Source of the DNA: Methylobacterium mesophilicum SR1.6/6 | GTDB lineage: Bacteria; Pseudomonadota; Alphaproteobacteria; Rhizobiales; Beijerinckiaceae | Direction: 5' to 3' | DNA: 64,000 nt | Assembly: GCF_000364445.2 (NCBI RefSeq) | Contig: NZ_CP043538.1 | Span: 3,479,612-3,543,611, forward strand | Part shown: piece after piece, positions 1 through 10,255 of the stretch | How positions within the stretch are numbered: position 1 is the first letter of the stretch | How the letters are laid out: each line of letters begins with the position of its first letter | Position numbers and translations under genes: made by a program | The notes under the pieces: model-generated | Told to the model about the DNA's origin: nothing | Seen by the model: the letters and a program-made list of their open reading frames with translations, nothing else | The model's database searches: none

Positions 1-2420
1 CACTCGTCCTGATAGCCGCCGCCGAAGCTCGCCCCTGATAGGTAGAACCGCCCCGGATTCTGGTAGATCGGCACGGTGCCGACGGGATTGGCCAGATAGG
101 AGGTCAGCGCGTCCTGATAGGTGTTGCGCACGTCGAGGTAGTGCGTGAGATCGACCAGAAGCGAGCCGGAGATGAACCAGTTCGGCGTGATGTTGTAGGT
201 GGCGGAGGCCGTGATGCCCTCGCGGTAGTGGCTGTAGCCGAGGAGCGGCTGCGCCTCATAATACGAGTAGAAAGCCGACAGGGTCAGGGGCGCGAACGGT
301 GCGAACCGTGCCGTCGCCCCGGTCTCGAAGCGGGCGACGTGGAAATCGGCCTGGTTGAACCGGGCCCGGCTGATGAAGGTGATGTTCTGGTTCGGCGAGA
401 CCTGGAAGCGGCCGACGAAATCGGAGCGCTGGGTCTCCAGACCGGAATCCAGGCCCACATTGGCAATGTCGCCCCGGCGGAACGAGTTGACGCCCGCGAG
501 CTGGATGGACTCGCCGAAGAGAACGTTGGCGTACCAGCCGGACGGTGTGACCACGGAGTACTGGCCGCCGAGATTGGTGCGCACGCCGCCCTCGACCCGG
601 TCGTAGCCCGAGAACTTGTCCCACTCGAACAGCGACGTGTCGTCGAAGACGAGGCTCTGCGCGTCTTCGTTCGGCAGGCGGCCGATCCGCGTCTCGGACG
701 GGCGGGCGATGACCTGCCCGATCGGCTCCAGGGTGTGGACGCCGAGCGCCCCGAAATTGGCGACGAACGGGTAGCGGTAATCGAGGCCGATCGCCGGCAT
801 GACCCGGCCGGCAAATCCCTGGTCGACATGGGCGACCTGCGGGACGAGGTCGTTCTGGTAGCCCGAGAAGCTCGTGCTGTCGAAGAACGCGTCGGTCCGC
901 AGATAGGCGAAGGGCGTGAATTTCTGGCCCCAGTCGTCGATGAAGCTGCGCCGCCACGACAGTTCCGCGGAGGCGCGCGTGTTGTTGCCGGCAAGCCCCT
1001 GGATGGCGCAGGTGCCGCGCTGGAACACCGTGCAGGTCTGGTAGAGCGGGAAGCTGACGCCGTTCACGCTCGGCGAGAACAGGTAGCTCGCGGTGCGCGG
1101 CAGACCCTGGTACTGGGTGGTCTCGCGGGTCAGGCTGGTGATGTTGGCCTGGAAGCGCACCTCGCCGCCGATCTCGGCCGGACCGTTGACGCGCTTGTCG
1201 TAGTCGATCACCGGTGCGACCACCGGCTGCTGCTTCTGCCAGTCGAAGCTCGACAGGCCCTTGAAGTAGTAGCCGCGCGCCTCGAACCACGAGCGGTCTC
1301 CCTGGCCGATCAGGAACGCCGTCGAGGTCGCCTCGCGGAAATAGTCCGTCGTGATGTTCTGATTGCGGATGCGGTAATTGTCGAGGAACCACTTGTCGGT
1401 GACGCCGACGAGATCCCAGCCTGTCCGCCAGCGCGGGTTGATGTAGAACCGGCCCTCGGATTCGATCGAGCCTCGGAAGTCGCGCTCTCCGGCGCCGAGC
1501 GGGCTCGGCAGGAAGGCTGAGGGCGTCGTCTGCGAGATCCCGGACAGGCGCAGGTTGTAGAAGCCGTTGTCGACCCGCTGGCGGAACTCGCCCTGCGCCA
1601 GCAGACCCTGCCGGCTGAGCACGGTCGGCGTGAGGGTCAGGTCGTAATCCGGCGCGAGGTCGACGAAGTAGGGCAGCGACACCCCGGTACCGAGGGCCGT
1701 GGTCGAGACGAAGCGCGGCGTCAGGAAGCCGGTCTTCCGCCGCACCGTGGGATCCGGCGCCTCGAAATACGGCAGATAGGCGACCGGGATCCCGGCGAGC
1801 TCCAGCGTGGACTCGTCGAAGTAGACCGTGTGGGTCTCGTTGTCGTGGATGATCTTCTTCGCCTTGATCTGCCAGAGCGGCGGCGTCTCGGGATTGTCCT
1901 TGCACGGCTCGCAGGCGGTGTAGCTGCCGGACTCGAAGCTCGTCTGCTCGCCGTTCAGCCGCTCCGCCCGTGGCGCGGAGAACCGGGTGCGCACCGTCTC
2001 GAACTTGCGCTGGACGGTCTGCTGACCGCGGAACGCGTCGACGAATCCGGTCTTGAAGTCGTCGGTGAGCTCCATCCGCTCACCGGTGACGACCCCGCCG
2101 TCGGCCTCGGTCAGCCGGACGTTGCCCTCGGCGAAGACCCGACCGGTGTTGCGGTCGTAACGAACCCGGTCGGCCTGGAGCGTCCGGGGGCCGTAATGCA
2201 GCTCGGCATTGCCGCGCGCCGTCACGGTGCTCTTGTCGTTGTCGTAGATCAGCTCATCGGCCTCGACGAGCAGCTTGTCGCCAGGCTTCCCGGTCTTGAG
2301 CGCGGGCAGAGTCTGGGCGTGCGCCGGCACGCCCGCCGCAAGCGGCGCGGCCAGCCCGAGCGCGGCCAGAAGGCCCGCTTTCCGCAGGATGTCGGCGACC
2401 TTACGCAACGCGCGTCCCAA
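1..2420 (-). CDS. lptD: LPS-assembly outer-membrane protein LptD, 3' end cut by window edge
   Basis: This is the outer-membrane beta-barrel that inserts lipopolysaccharide into the outer leaflet. The minus frame is open from 2420 to the left edge (about 806 residues), so only a short C-terminal piece should be missing. An N-terminal signal peptide (hydrophobic run near residues 14-36 ending VPAHAQ) is followed by an OstA/jelly-roll domain (about 50-150, with repeated 'ADELIYDNDK' and 'VFAEGNVRL' strands) and then barrel strands rich in aromatic residues. C170 and C173 form a CxxC-like pair, with two further cysteines near the middle; LptD proteins use disulfides between the N-terminal domain and the barrel. 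There is no upstream ATG before an in-frame stop. TTG at 2420 is the best start, with a second TTG at 2408. It lies 66 bases downstream of lptG in an lptF-lptG-lptD operon. Confidence 0.9.
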   Translation of the reverse strand, partial: MGRALRKVADILRKAGLLAALGLAAPLAAGVPAHAQTLPALKTGKPGDKLLVEADELIYDNDKSTVTARGNAELHYGPRTLQADRVRYDRNTGRVFAEGNVRLTEADGGVVTGERMELTDDFKTGFVDAFRGQQTVQRKFETVRTRFSAPRAERLNGEQTSFESGSYTACEPCKDNPETPPLWQIKAKKIIHDNETHTVYFDESTLELAGIPVAYLPYFEAPDPTVRRKTGFLTPRFVSTTALGTGVSLPYFVDLAPDYDLTLTPTVLSRQGLLAQGEFRQRVDNGFYNLRLSGISQTTPSAFLPSPLGAGERDFRGSIESEGRFYINPRWRTGWDLVGVTDKWFLDNYRIRNQNITTDYFREATSTAFLIGQGDRSWFEARGYYFKGLSSFDWQKQQPVVAPVIDYDKRVNGPAEIGGEVRFQANITSLTRETTQYQGLPRTASYLFSPSVNGVSFPLYQTCTVFQRGTCAIQGLAGNNTRASAELSWRRSFIDDWGQKFTPFAYLRTDAFFDSTSFSGYQNDLVPQVAHVDQGFAGRVMPAIGLDYRYPFVANFGALGVHTLEPIGQVIARPSETRIGRLPNEDAQSLVFDDTSLFEWDKFSGYDRVEGGVRTNLGGQYSVVTPSGWYANVLFGESIQLAGVNSFRRGDIANVGLDSGLETQRSDFVGRFQVSPNQNITFISRARFNQADFHVARFETGATARFAPFAPLTLSAFYSYYEAQPLLGYSHYREGITASATYNITPNWFISGSLLVDLTHYLDVRNTYQDALTSYLANPVGTVPIYQNPGRFYLSGASFGGGYQDE

Positions 2421-2486
2421 CCCCTGTGACGTTTGACGCCACGAACCTCAAACACCCGTCTCCCTGCCCGCGAAGGGTCGCGGCGG

Positions 2487-3578
2487 TCAGCCGTCTTCCT
2501 GGTACAGAAGCGTGAGCGTACCGAGAAGACTGCCTACCACGGCGGGGAACCAGGCCGCCACCGGTGCGGCGACGAGTCCGGACGCGCCCAGCCCCTCCAT
2601 GACCTGTCGGATCACGTAGAGGACGAAGCCGGCCGCGACCCCACCGAGGACGAGTTTGCCGACACCACCAAAGCGGAAGAACCGTAAGGAAACGGTTGCA
2701 GCGACGAGGACCATGGCGACGAACAGGATCGGCCTTGCCCACAGGACATCGTACTGAAGGCGGTATCGGGTCGCGTCCAAACCCGCCCGTTCGGTGCGCG
2801 CGATCGTTGTGGGAAGTTGCCAGAAAGGCACAGATTCCGGGGGTGTGAAGCGTTGCCGGACCTGCCCGGGATCGAGATTCGAGGCGATCAGGTAGGTGTC
2901 GAACGACTCAGGCGGTGCGTCCGGTGTGAGGACCCGCACATCGGAGAGTTCCCAGTAGCCGTCGTGGAGCGTCGCCCGGGCTGCCACCAGCTGTTCGGCG
3001 AACTTCCCGGCCGCGTCGAAGGTGAAGACCGAGACGCCCGCGAGCGTCGTGGTGCCCTCGATGGCGGTCTCGGCCCGCAGGATCGCCTCGCCGTCGAGGC
3101 CGCGCTGGCGGATCCAGAGATCCTTGCCCGAGCCGGCCTTGGTGGCCTTGGCGAAGATCTTCGCCTCGATCTCCGTGGAGCGCTGCTTCAGCATCGCGGA
3201 GACCGGGTTGTAGACCCCGACCGCTATCGCCCCGAGGGCCAGCGCCACGAAGACGCCCGGCTGCAGGAACTGCCACGCGGAGATGCCGGCTGCCCGGGCG
3301 ACCACCAGTTCCAGCTTGCGCGAGAGCTGAAGCAGCGCCGCCATGGAGCCGAACAGCACCGCGAAGGGCAGCACGCCCTCCGCCACCGCGGGCGTTCGGT
3401 AGAGGGAGAGTTGCGCCATCAGGCCCGTGGAGGCGCCCTCGGCCTCGCCGGCGCGTCGCAGCAGTTCCACGAAGTCGAGGGTGTAGACCAGCGCGAACAC
3501 GGTGACGAAGACGCCGAGCACCGTGCGGGCGAACCGCGCGGCGAAGTACCGCCCGAGGGTGGGGCCGATCAGCATCAT
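2487..3578 (-). CDS. lptG: LPS export ABC transporter permease LptG
   Basis: Inner-membrane permease subunit of the LptB2FG ATP-driven pump that extracts lipopolysaccharide and pushes it along the Lpt bridge. The 363 residues show the YjgP/YjgQ layout: three N-terminal membrane helices (about 15-35, 55-85, 95-125), a periplasmic beta-jellyroll domain (about 135-270) and three C-terminal helices (about 280-360). Length is normal for the family. Two ATGs in tandem (3578 and 3575) are possible starts. The gene begins 4 bases after the lptF stop, which indicates co-transcription and translational coupling. The ATPase LptB is not in this window. Confidence 0.93.
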   Translation of the reverse strand: MMLIGPTLGRYFAARFARTVLGVFVTVFALVYTLDFVELLRRAGEAEGASTGLMAQLSLYRTPAVAEGVLPFAVLFGSMAALLQLSRKLELVVARAAGISAWQFLQPGVFVALALGAIAVGVYNPVSAMLKQRSTEIEAKIFAKATKAGSGKDLWIRQRGLDGEAILRAETAIEGTTTLAGVSVFTFDAAGKFAEQLVAARATLHDGYWELSDVRVLTPDAPPESFDTYLIASNLDPGQVRQRFTPPESVPFWQLPTTIARTERAGLDATRYRLQYDVLWARPILFVAMVLVAATVSLRFFRFGGVGKLVLGGVAAGFVLYVIRQVMEGLGASGLVAAPVAAWFPAVVGSLLGTLTLLYQEDG

Positions 3579-3582
3579 CGGA

Positions 3583-4743
3583 TCAGGAGGCCGGCGCGAG
3601 GCGCGGGCCGCGGATCAGGTTCCGCACCGCGCGGGCGAACGCACCGTTGAACGCCCGCACCCGGGGTCCGTGGAAGATCAGAAGGCTGGACAGCCCGATC
3701 GCCAGGAGCGGCACGCCGTAGACGGCCGCCACCGCCCCGGGGCTGCGCGCGGCGGCGCTCACCGCCGCGAAGCCGCCGATGCGCAGGGCGACCACGGCGA
3801 GGATCGCACCGGCGACCGCGAGGCCGCGCCCCTGACGGGTCGTGCGCGCATCGCCCAAAGCCGCGAAGGCGATGAACACCAGGGCCAGCGGGTAGAGGCA
3901 CGCCGAGAGCCGGTCGTGCAGTTCCGCCCGGAAGCGGCCCTTCTGGAGCTTGTAGTAACCCTCGGTCTGGTCGGGGAACAGGAGCTGCGCCGTGGAGCGC
4001 TCCCGCGGCTTGTAGATCGTGTCGGAATCCGGGGGCGCGAAGGCCGCGAGGTCGATCGTGTACCGCTCGAAGGTGAGGATCGAGGAGTCGCGGGACTCCT
4101 TCTGCTGCTGGTGGACGCTGCCGTTCTCAAGGATGAGGTAGCTCTGGCCCTCGACGTCGACGGCGTTGCCGCGCTCGGCGAGGTAGACCTTGGTCTTGCC
4201 GGCCTCCCGACGGTCCTGGATGAACAGGCCCTTGAGGGTGCCCCCCGGCCCGCGCTCGCGGAAGTGGAAGGTGATGCCGTTGTCGAGCTGGGTGAACTGC
4301 CCCTCCTTGACGACGTTCGCGATGAAATCGCCCCGCACCCGGGTGATCACGTCGCGCAGCTCCTGGAAGCTCGCCGGCATCACCACCACCACGAGGAAGC
4401 CCACGAGGAAGCTGACGATCAGCGCCAGCGTCAGGAACGGCCGCAGCAGCGCCCGCGGCGGCATCCCGGCCGCCGACATCACGATCAACTCGGAATCGCC
4501 GTTCAATTTGTTGAGCGCGTAGACGGTGCCGATGAACAGCGCCACGGGCGCGATCACCACCAGCAGCGTCGGCAGCGACAGGCCGGTCACGAACAGAAAG
4601 ACCATGAGGGTCTGACCCTTGGCGGTCACGAGGTCGAGCTCGCGCAGGGCCTGGGTCAGCCAGATCGTGCCGGTGAGGCCGATCAGGCAGGCGAGGGTGG
4701 CGCCCAAGGCGATCCGAAAGATGTAGCGCTCGATCTGCCTCAT
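3583..4743 (-). CDS. lptF: LPS export ABC transporter permease LptF
   Basis: Partner permease of LptG in the LptB2FG lipopolysaccharide exporter. It has the same architecture: N-terminal helices ([31 protein letters not shown], an [10 protein letters not shown] helix), a central periplasmic domain (about 110-265) and three C-terminal helices. I place the start at the ATG at 4743, which has GGAG just upstream and begins MRQIERYIF, the usual N-terminus. The frame stays open to 4800, but the extra 19 residues look non-coding. It is first in the operon and is transcribed divergently from pepA across a 184-base gap that should hold both promoters. Confidence 0.92.
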   Translation of the reverse strand: MRQIERYIFRIALGATLACLIGLTGTIWLTQALRELDLVTAKGQTLMVFLFVTGLSLPTLLVVIAPVALFIGTVYALNKLNGDSELIVMSAAGMPPRALLRPFLTLALIVSFLVGFLVVVVMPASFQELRDVITRVRGDFIANVVKEGQFTQLDNGITFHFRERGPGGTLKGLFIQDRREAGKTKVYLAERGNAVDVEGQSYLILENGSVHQQQKESRDSSILTFERYTIDLAAFAPPDSDTIYKPRERSTAQLLFPDQTEGYYKLQKGRFRAELHDRLSACLYPLALVFIAFAALGDARTTRQGRGLAVAGAILAVVALRIGGFAAVSAAARSPGAVAAVYGVPLLAIGLSSLLIFHGPRVRAFNGAFARAVRNLIRGPRLAPAS

Positions 4744-4927
4744 CGGCTCCGGCAGTCCCGCTCGTCCTCTCGCGCCCTCGAAGCGGCAGGGACCCGACAA
4801 AAGGGGCGATTCCAGGGCTGCTGCGCCGCGTTGCGTTCTCCGCCTCAGCGGCTACACAGGGCGGATGGCCCACGCGGCGTCGCGCGGGCGCGGTGAACGG
4901 CTCCGGAACACGGGCAGGGCGACGGGT

Positions 4928-6439
4928 ATGGCGGACGGCATCGAGATCGGTTTCGGTCCCCTGGGGCAGAGCGGGCAGGGCCCGGGCGGATCGGGCGACC
5001 TCGTCGTCTTCGTCGGTGACGATCTCGCCCTGGGTTCGGCGGCCCGCGACGCGCTCGGCGCTTCTGGAGCTGATCTGGTCGCCCGCGCCGCGGCCTCCGA
5101 GAAGTTCAAGGGCCGGTCCCTCACCGCCCTGAGCCTGCCGGCGCCCGCGGGCGTGAGCGCCGACCGCCTCGTCGTGGTCGGCCTGGGCTCCGACAAGGAC
5201 CGCGCCAAGATCGACTGGCCTGTGCTCGGTGGCTTCACCGCCAGCAAGGTCTCGGGGCGCTCGGCCCGGGTCGTCCTCGAATGGCCCGGCATGACCGTGA
5301 CGGCGGCGCAGGCCGGCGAGTTCGCCCTCGGCGCACGTCTGCGCACCTACACGTTCGACCGTTACAAGACGAAGAAGAAGCCCGACGCCGACGAGAAGGC
5401 CGGCACCGCGCTGACCCTTCTCCTCGCCGATCACGGGACCGCGTCGCACGAGGGTGAGGGCGCCCGGACGCTGGCCGACAGCGTGATCCTGGCACGCGAC
5501 CTCGTCAACGAGCCGCCGAACGTCCTCTTCCCGGAGGAATTCGCCCGGCGCGCCTCCGAACTCGCCAAGCTCGGCGTCGAGATCGAGGTGCTGGAGCCGG
5601 GGCGGATGCGCGAGCTCGGCATGGGGGCGCTGCTCGCCGTGGCACAGGGCTCCGTCCGCGAGCCGCGGCTGGTCATCATGCGCTGGAACGGCGGCCCCGC
5701 CGGCGAGGCGCCGGTGGCGCTGATCGGCAAGGGCGTGATCTTCGATTCCGGCGGCATCTCCATCAAGCCGGGCGGCGGCATGGAGGACATGAAGGGCGAC
5801 ATGGGCGGCGCGGCCGCCGTGGTCGGGGCGCTTCACGCCCTCGCGTCCCGCAAGGCGCGCTGCAACGTGGTCGGCGCCATCGGGATCGTCGAGAACATGC
5901 CGGACGGCGGCTCCTACCGCCCGTCCGACATCGTGACCTCGATGTCGGGCCAGACCATCGAGGTGATCAACACCGACGCCGAAGGCCGCCTCGTGCTGGC
6001 CGACGTGATCACCCACATCGTCCGCAGCGCCAAGCCCAAGGCGATCGTCGACCTCGCGACGCTCACGGGCGCCATCATCGTGGCGCTGGGCCAGGACATC
6101 GCCGGGATGTTCTCCAACGACGACGCGCTGGCCTCCAACATCAACGCGGCGGGCGAGGCGACGGGCGAGAAGGTCTGGCGGATGCCGCTGATCCCTGCCT
6201 ACGACAAGGCGATCGACTCCAAGTTCGCCGACATGAAAAACACCGGCGGCCGGCACGGCGGCGCCGCGACGGCGGCCTCGTTCATCAAGCGCTACGTCGA
6301 GGACGTGCCGTGGGCCCATCTCGACATCGCCGGCGTGGCGATGTCGTCCAATTCCAGCGAGATCAACCGGAGCTGGGGGGCGGGCTGGGGCGTGCGGCTC
6401 CTCGACCGGCTGGTGCGCGATCACTACGAGGCGCGGTAG
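4928..6439 (+). CDS. pepA: Leucyl aminopeptidase (M17 family, PepA)
   Basis: Cytosolic dinuclear-metal aminopeptidase that releases N-terminal residues from peptides. An N-terminal macro-like domain (about 1-165) precedes the catalytic M17 domain. The signature NTDAEGRL is present, as are the upstream metal/lysine motif in [16 protein letters not shown] and the [12 protein letters not shown] helix, so all catalytic elements look intact. I chose the ATG at 4928 (MADGIEIGF). An ATG at 4865 in the same frame would add 21 arginine-rich residues not expected in the family. The length of about 503 residues is normal. No operon partner is obvious; the next gene begins 99 bases downstream. Confidence 0.95.
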   Translation: MADGIEIGFGPLGQSGQGPGGSGDLVVFVGDDLALGSAARDALGASGADLVARAAASEKFKGRSLTALSLPAPAGVSADRLVVVGLGSDKDRAKIDWPVLGGFTASKVSGRSARVVLEWPGMTVTAAQAGEFALGARLRTYTFDRYKTKKKPDADEKAGTALTLLLADHGTASHEGEGARTLADSVILARDLVNEPPNVLFPEEFARRASELAKLGVEIEVLEPGRMRELGMGALLAVAQGSVREPRLVIMRWNGGPAGEAPVALIGKGVIFDSGGISIKPGGGMEDMKGDMGGAAAVVGALHALASRKARCNVVGAIGIVENMPDGGSYRPSDIVTSMSGQTIEVINTDAEGRLVLADVITHIVRSAKPKAIVDLATLTGAIIVALGQDIAGMFSNDDALASNINAAGEATGEKVWRMPLIPAYDKAIDSKFADMKNTGGRHGGAATAASFIKRYVEDVPWAHLDIAGVAMSSNSSEINRSWGAGWGVRLLDRLVRDHYEAR

Positions 6440-6538
6440 GCCGGGCACGGGCCGGCCGGCCATGTCCGCCACGGGTTGCCGCCGCGCTGACCGGGCGGCC
6501 TCCGCATCGCGCGGCCTGCAAGCGTGTCGGGGGTCGGC

Positions 6539-7270
6539 ATGACGGCCGGATCGCGGCCCGCGGCGCGCGGGCCGCTTCGGACAGGGTCCGCCGGAACCGA
6601 ACGCTGGAGGCCAAGCCTCGGCGCGGCGGCCCCGATCCTGGCCATGCTGATCGCCCTCGCCGCGGTCGCCGCCACGGGCCTCAGCCAGCGCACGGCGGTG
6701 CCGGAGCACGTCGAGCCCTGGATCTTCGGCTACTTCGTCGCGCGCTACCCGCTCTTCGCCTTCTCCCTCGTGTATGGCGTGGCGCATCTCGTCCGAATTG
6801 CCTTTGGACCGGGGCCGGCCTCGATGGCGCGCCGGGTGCTGTTCGGGACTCTCGGTGCGGCGGTGCTTCTGGCGGCCGGCCTGTATCCGACCTTCGGCGG
6901 GCTGATCCTGCGCGCCGGCTTCGCGGCGGGCGGCATGGCGTTCCTCACGCATCAGCCGCTCTGGCTTGCCTACGGCCTCGGTGCCGGCGTGGCCGCTGCC
7001 CTGTTCGGCGGCATCGTGGGTCTCTTCGCGATCGCCGCCAACCGGCCGCTTCGGCCGCACCTCAGACGCGTGGGCGCCGGCGCGCTGGCCTTCCTCGCCC
7101 TCTGGTTCGGCGCAATCCTGATCGGTCTGTCGGGATCGCTCGGGGTGGGTCCGTGGCCGCTCCGGGCGCTCAGGCCGGGGGAGGCAGCCCTCGCCGCGCT
7201 GGTGCTCATCATGGCGGCGCTGCCGCACACCGTCCTGGCGACAGCCCTCCGGCATCGACGCTCTCCCTGA
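6539..7270 (+). CDS. Hypothetical six-helix integral membrane protein
   Basis: I do not recognise the family. About 243 residues with a basic, proline-rich N-terminus (about 1-25) and six clear hydrophobic helices (about 27-48, 64-88, 98-122, 133-158, 172-195, 208-233), which predicts an inner-membrane protein. No catalytic motif is visible. The ATG at 6539 follows a G-rich stretch that can act as ribosome-binding site; a GTG at 6524 is the alternative. It sits between pepA and the acyl-CoA ligase on the same strand. A very long antisense open frame covers this region, but the hydrophobic periodicity favours the plus strand. Confidence 0.65.
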   Translation: MTAGSRPAARGPLRTGSAGTERWRPSLGAAAPILAMLIALAAVAATGLSQRTAVPEHVEPWIFGYFVARYPLFAFSLVYGVAHLVRIAFGPGPASMARRVLFGTLGAAVLLAAGLYPTFGGLILRAGFAAGGMAFLTHQPLWLAYGLGAGVAAALFGGIVGLFAIAANRPLRPHLRRVGAGALAFLALWFGAILIGLSGSLGVGPWPLRALRPGEAALAALVLIMAALPHTVLATALRHRRSP

Positions 7271-7370
7271 CACGCGTGCCTTGCAGGCCAGCGTCCGTTC
7301 CCTCAGAGTCGGCGTGTTCTGCGTTGAGGGACTCGGCCGCGTCAGAGCCGTGCCCGAGGGAGGCATCGCG

Positions 7371-9125
7371 ATGCACGAGGCCAGCGTGGTCGAGCACGGC
7401 GCACAGGCGACCCCGTCCGATCGGATGACGGGTCCATCGACGGCAAACGCTGCCGGACGGCCCTGGGTGAGCGCCTACCCACCGGGCGTCCCGCCGGAGA
7501 TCGACGTTGCGGGGCTCGGCACCCTGAACGACCTGTTCGAGACCAGCATGGCCGCCTTTGCGGACAGGCCGGCGATGCTGTGCTTCGGCTCGACGATGAC
7601 CTACGCGACCCTGGGCCAGCAGGCCCGCGACCTCGCGGCCTGGCTGGCACGTCAGGGCTTGGCGAAGGGCGACCGCGTCGCGATCATGCTGCCGAACGTG
7701 CCGGCCTACCCGGTGGCGATCTTCGGCGTGCTGCTCGCCGGCGGGACGGTGGTGAACACCAACCCGCTCTACACCCCCCGCGAGCTGACTCAGCAGATCA
7801 ACGATTCCGGGGCCCGGATCCTGATCGTTCTGGAGAACTTCGGAGCCACGGTCGCAGCGGCCCTCCCGGATGTGACCCTCGACCGGGTGCTCCTCGTCGG
7901 CCCCGGCGACGGGCTCGGCATCAAGGGACGCGTCATCACCCTGGCCAGCCGGCACGTGCGCAAGGCGGTTCCGCCGTTCCGGCTCCCGGAGCGTCTCGCG
8001 GTGCCGTTCGCCAGCGTCCTGCGCCGCGGCCGCGGCCTACCGCGCACGTCGGTCTCGGTGGGACCGGAAGACCTCGCCTTCCTGCAATATACGGGTGGGA
8101 CAACCGGCATCGCCAAGGCCGCGATGCTCAGCCACCGCAACATCATGGCGAACGTCGAGCAGTCGCAGCTCTGGTTCGATTCGAAGGACCCGAGCGTCCT
8201 CCGCTGCGCCGTGACGGCCCTTCCGCTCTACCACATCTTCGCGCTGACAGCCTGCTTCTTCCAGTTCATGCGCAGCGGCGGATCCTGTCTGCTGATCCCG
8301 AACCCGCGCGACTGCGACGGCATGGTGAAAACGCTGAGCCGCACGCGGTTCACCTGCCTGATGGGCGTCAATACCCTGTTCAACGTGCTGCTCAACCACC
8401 CGAAAATCGGCACGGTGGACTTCGGGAACCTCGATTTCGTGGTCGGCGGCGGCACGGCCGTCCAGCGCGCGGTGGCCGAGCGGTGGAAGGCGCTCACCGG
8501 GAGCACGATCATCGAGGGCTACGGCCTGTCGGAAACGTCGCCGGTGGTCTGCGTCAACCCGCGGGGCATGCGCGATTTTTCCGGCACCATCGGGTTTCCG
8601 CTGCCGTCGACGGAGGTCTCGATCCGCGACGTGGCGGGGCAGCCGGTCCCGGTCGGCGAGCCGGGCGAGATCTGCGTGCGCGGCCCGCAGGTGATGGGCG
8701 GCTACTGGAACCGCCCCGAGGAGACCGCCCGCGCCATGACGGCGGACGGGTTCTTCCGCACCGGCGACGTCGCCGTGATGCTGCCGGACGGGCAGTTCCG
8801 GATCGTCGATCGGATGAAGGACATGATCCTCGTCTCCGGCTTCAACGTCTACCCGAACGAGGTGGAGGACGTCCTGGCCGCTCATCCGGCCGTGCTCGAA
8901 TGCGCGGTCGTCGGTGCGCCGAGCGAGGAAACCGGCGAGATGGTCGTGGCCCACGTCGTCCTGAAGGACGCGTCGATCTCGGCGGATGTCCTGCGGACCC
9001 ATGCCCGCACGCAGCTCACCGGCTACAAGGTGCCCCGCCGGGTCGTCCTGCACGACGCGCTGCCGAAGACCAACGTCGGCAAGGTGCTGCGACGCGTGTT
9101 GCGCGACGAAACGCCCGGCGCCTGA
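7371..9125 (+). CDS. Long-chain fatty-acid--CoA ligase (FadD-like, AMP-binding)
   Basis: Acyl-adenylate-forming enzyme of the ANL superfamily that activates a fatty acid with ATP and CoA. Visible motifs: the P-loop-like A3 'YTGGTTGIAKAAMLSH' (about 240-255), A5 'GYGLSETSP' (about 380-388), A7/A8 'TGDVAVM...IVDRMKDMILVSGFNVYP' (about 463-490) and the catalytic lysine in 'PKTNVGKVLRR' near the C-terminus (about 568-578). The start at 7371 is supported by GAGGGAGG 8 bases upstream; the frame is open further upstream without a better signal. Length (584 residues) fits FadD-type ligases. Substrate chain length cannot be read from the sequence. It is isolated from other beta-oxidation genes. Confidence 0.85.
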   Translation: MHEASVVEHGAQATPSDRMTGPSTANAAGRPWVSAYPPGVPPEIDVAGLGTLNDLFETSMAAFADRPAMLCFGSTMTYATLGQQARDLAAWLARQGLAKGDRVAIMLPNVPAYPVAIFGVLLAGGTVVNTNPLYTPRELTQQINDSGARILIVLENFGATVAAALPDVTLDRVLLVGPGDGLGIKGRVITLASRHVRKAVPPFRLPERLAVPFASVLRRGRGLPRTSVSVGPEDLAFLQYTGGTTGIAKAAMLSHRNIMANVEQSQLWFDSKDPSVLRCAVTALPLYHIFALTACFFQFMRSGGSCLLIPNPRDCDGMVKTLSRTRFTCLMGVNTLFNVLLNHPKIGTVDFGNLDFVVGGGTAVQRAVAERWKALTGSTIIEGYGLSETSPVVCVNPRGMRDFSGTIGFPLPSTEVSIRDVAGQPVPVGEPGEICVRGPQVMGGYWNRPEETARAMTADGFFRTGDVAVMLPDGQFRIVDRMKDMILVSGFNVYPNEVEDVLAAHPAVLECAVVGAPSEETGEMVVAHVVLKDASISADVLRTHARTQLTGYKVPRRVVLHDALPKTNVGKVLRRVLRDETPGA

Positions 9126-9251
9126 CGCGCCGCAGGGCCGTCACGTAACCACCGGCCTCCGCTGACCGAAAGGTGAGGCTGCGGCGGTTGTCCCCGTGTC
9201 GGCCAACGCCGATCTGTGGGATGGCGACGCGGAGATCCCGAGGAGGCGGCG

Positions 9252-10202
9252 ATGTTGATCAAGCGCAAGCGCGGATGGGAGATGGCCGAGCATCTCGCCA
9301 CGCCGGAGGCCCTGTTCCTGAACCGCCGCGCCCTGATCGGGGGCGCCGCCGGGCTGGCGGCCGGCTCCTTGCTGGGCGGACGGACCGCGCTGGCTGCCGG
9401 TGAGCCGGGCCTCTATCCGGCTCCGCAGAACCCCGCCTACACTCTGGACCGTCCGGTCACGCCCGAACGGTTCAGCGCCGACTACAACAACTTCTACGAG
9501 TTTGGCACGTCGAAGACCGTCCTGCCCGCGGCGAACGCGCTGAAGACACAGCCCTGGACCCTGAAGATCGACGGCCTCGTGGAGAAGCCGTTCGAGATCG
9601 GCGTCGACGACCTGATCCGGAAGGTCGGCCTGGAGGAGCGGCTCTACCGCCATCGCTGCGTCGAGGCGTGGTCCATGGCGGTGCCGTGGACCGGCTTCCC
9701 GCTGGCCAAGCTCGTGGCGCTGGCGAAGCCTGCCTCCGGCGCGAAGTACATCCGCTTCGAGACCTTCATGGACAAGGCCATGGCTCCGGGTCAGCGGGCC
9801 TTCTTCTATCCCTGGCCCTACACGGAGGGTCTGACGCTCGCCGAGGCCGGCAACGATCTCGCGTTCGTGGTCACGGGCGTGTACGGCAAGCCGCTGCCCA
9901 ACCAGTTCGGCGCGCCGATTCGCATCGCGGTGCCGTGGAAGTACGGCTTCAAGTCCGCGAAATCCATCGTCAAGCTGTCGTTCACGGCTGACCGCCCGAA
10001 GACCTTCTGGGAAGGGCTGCAGGCGTCCGAGTACGGCTTCTGGGCCAACGTGAACCCGGCCGTGCCGCATCCGCGCTGGAGCCAGGCGACCGAGCGCGTC
10101 CTCGGCACCGACCAGCGCGTGCCGACGCTGATCTACAACGGCTACGGTGAGCAGGTCGCCGGGCTCTATAAGGGCCTGGAGGGCGAGCGGCTGTTCGTTT
10201 GA
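9252..10202 (+). CDS. msrP: Periplasmic methionine-sulfoxide reductase catalytic subunit MsrP (YedY)
   Basis: Molybdopterin enzyme that repairs oxidised methionines in periplasmic proteins. A twin-arginine signal is visible (NRRALIGGAAGLAAGSLLGG, about residues 24-43). The molybdenum-ligating cysteine lies in YRHRCVEAWSM (about 132-142), and the SUOX-fold motifs 'FPLAKL' and 'NQFGAPIRIAVPWKYGFKS' follow. The ATG at 9252 has GAGGAGG 6-8 bases upstream, so I prefer it to the ATG at 9216. Length of 316 residues is typical. The usual partner, the haem membrane protein MsrQ, is not adjacent: the next gene is a convergent LysR regulator. Electrons must come from an MsrQ elsewhere or another donor. 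Confidence 0.92.
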   Translation: MLIKRKRGWEMAEHLATPEALFLNRRALIGGAAGLAAGSLLGGRTALAAGEPGLYPAPQNPAYTLDRPVTPERFSADYNNFYEFGTSKTVLPAANALKTQPWTLKIDGLVEKPFEIGVDDLIRKVGLEERLYRHRCVEAWSMAVPWTGFPLAKLVALAKPASGAKYIRFETFMDKAMAPGQRAFFYPWPYTEGLTLAEAGNDLAFVVTGVYGKPLPNQFGAPIRIAVPWKYGFKSAKSIVKLSFTADRPKTFWEGLQASEYGFWANVNPAVPHPRWSQATERVLGTDQRVPTLIYNGYGEQVAGLYKGLEGERLFV

Positions 10203-10255
10203 TCAGGCCTCGGTCGGGGCATCCCTCGGTATCATCGCGCGGGCAGCCAAATAAC

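Noticed and set aside
256..1905. A 549-codon minus-strand frame in the lptD region
   Set aside because: Another minus frame is open to the edge and encodes clear LptD sequence; this frame is a +1 shadow.
4127..7366. A 1079-codon minus-strand open frame across lptF, pepA and the membrane-protein gene
   Set aside because: It is antisense to pepA and overlaps lptF; its translation is Arg/Ala/Gly/His-rich without domains. High GC makes such shadows common.
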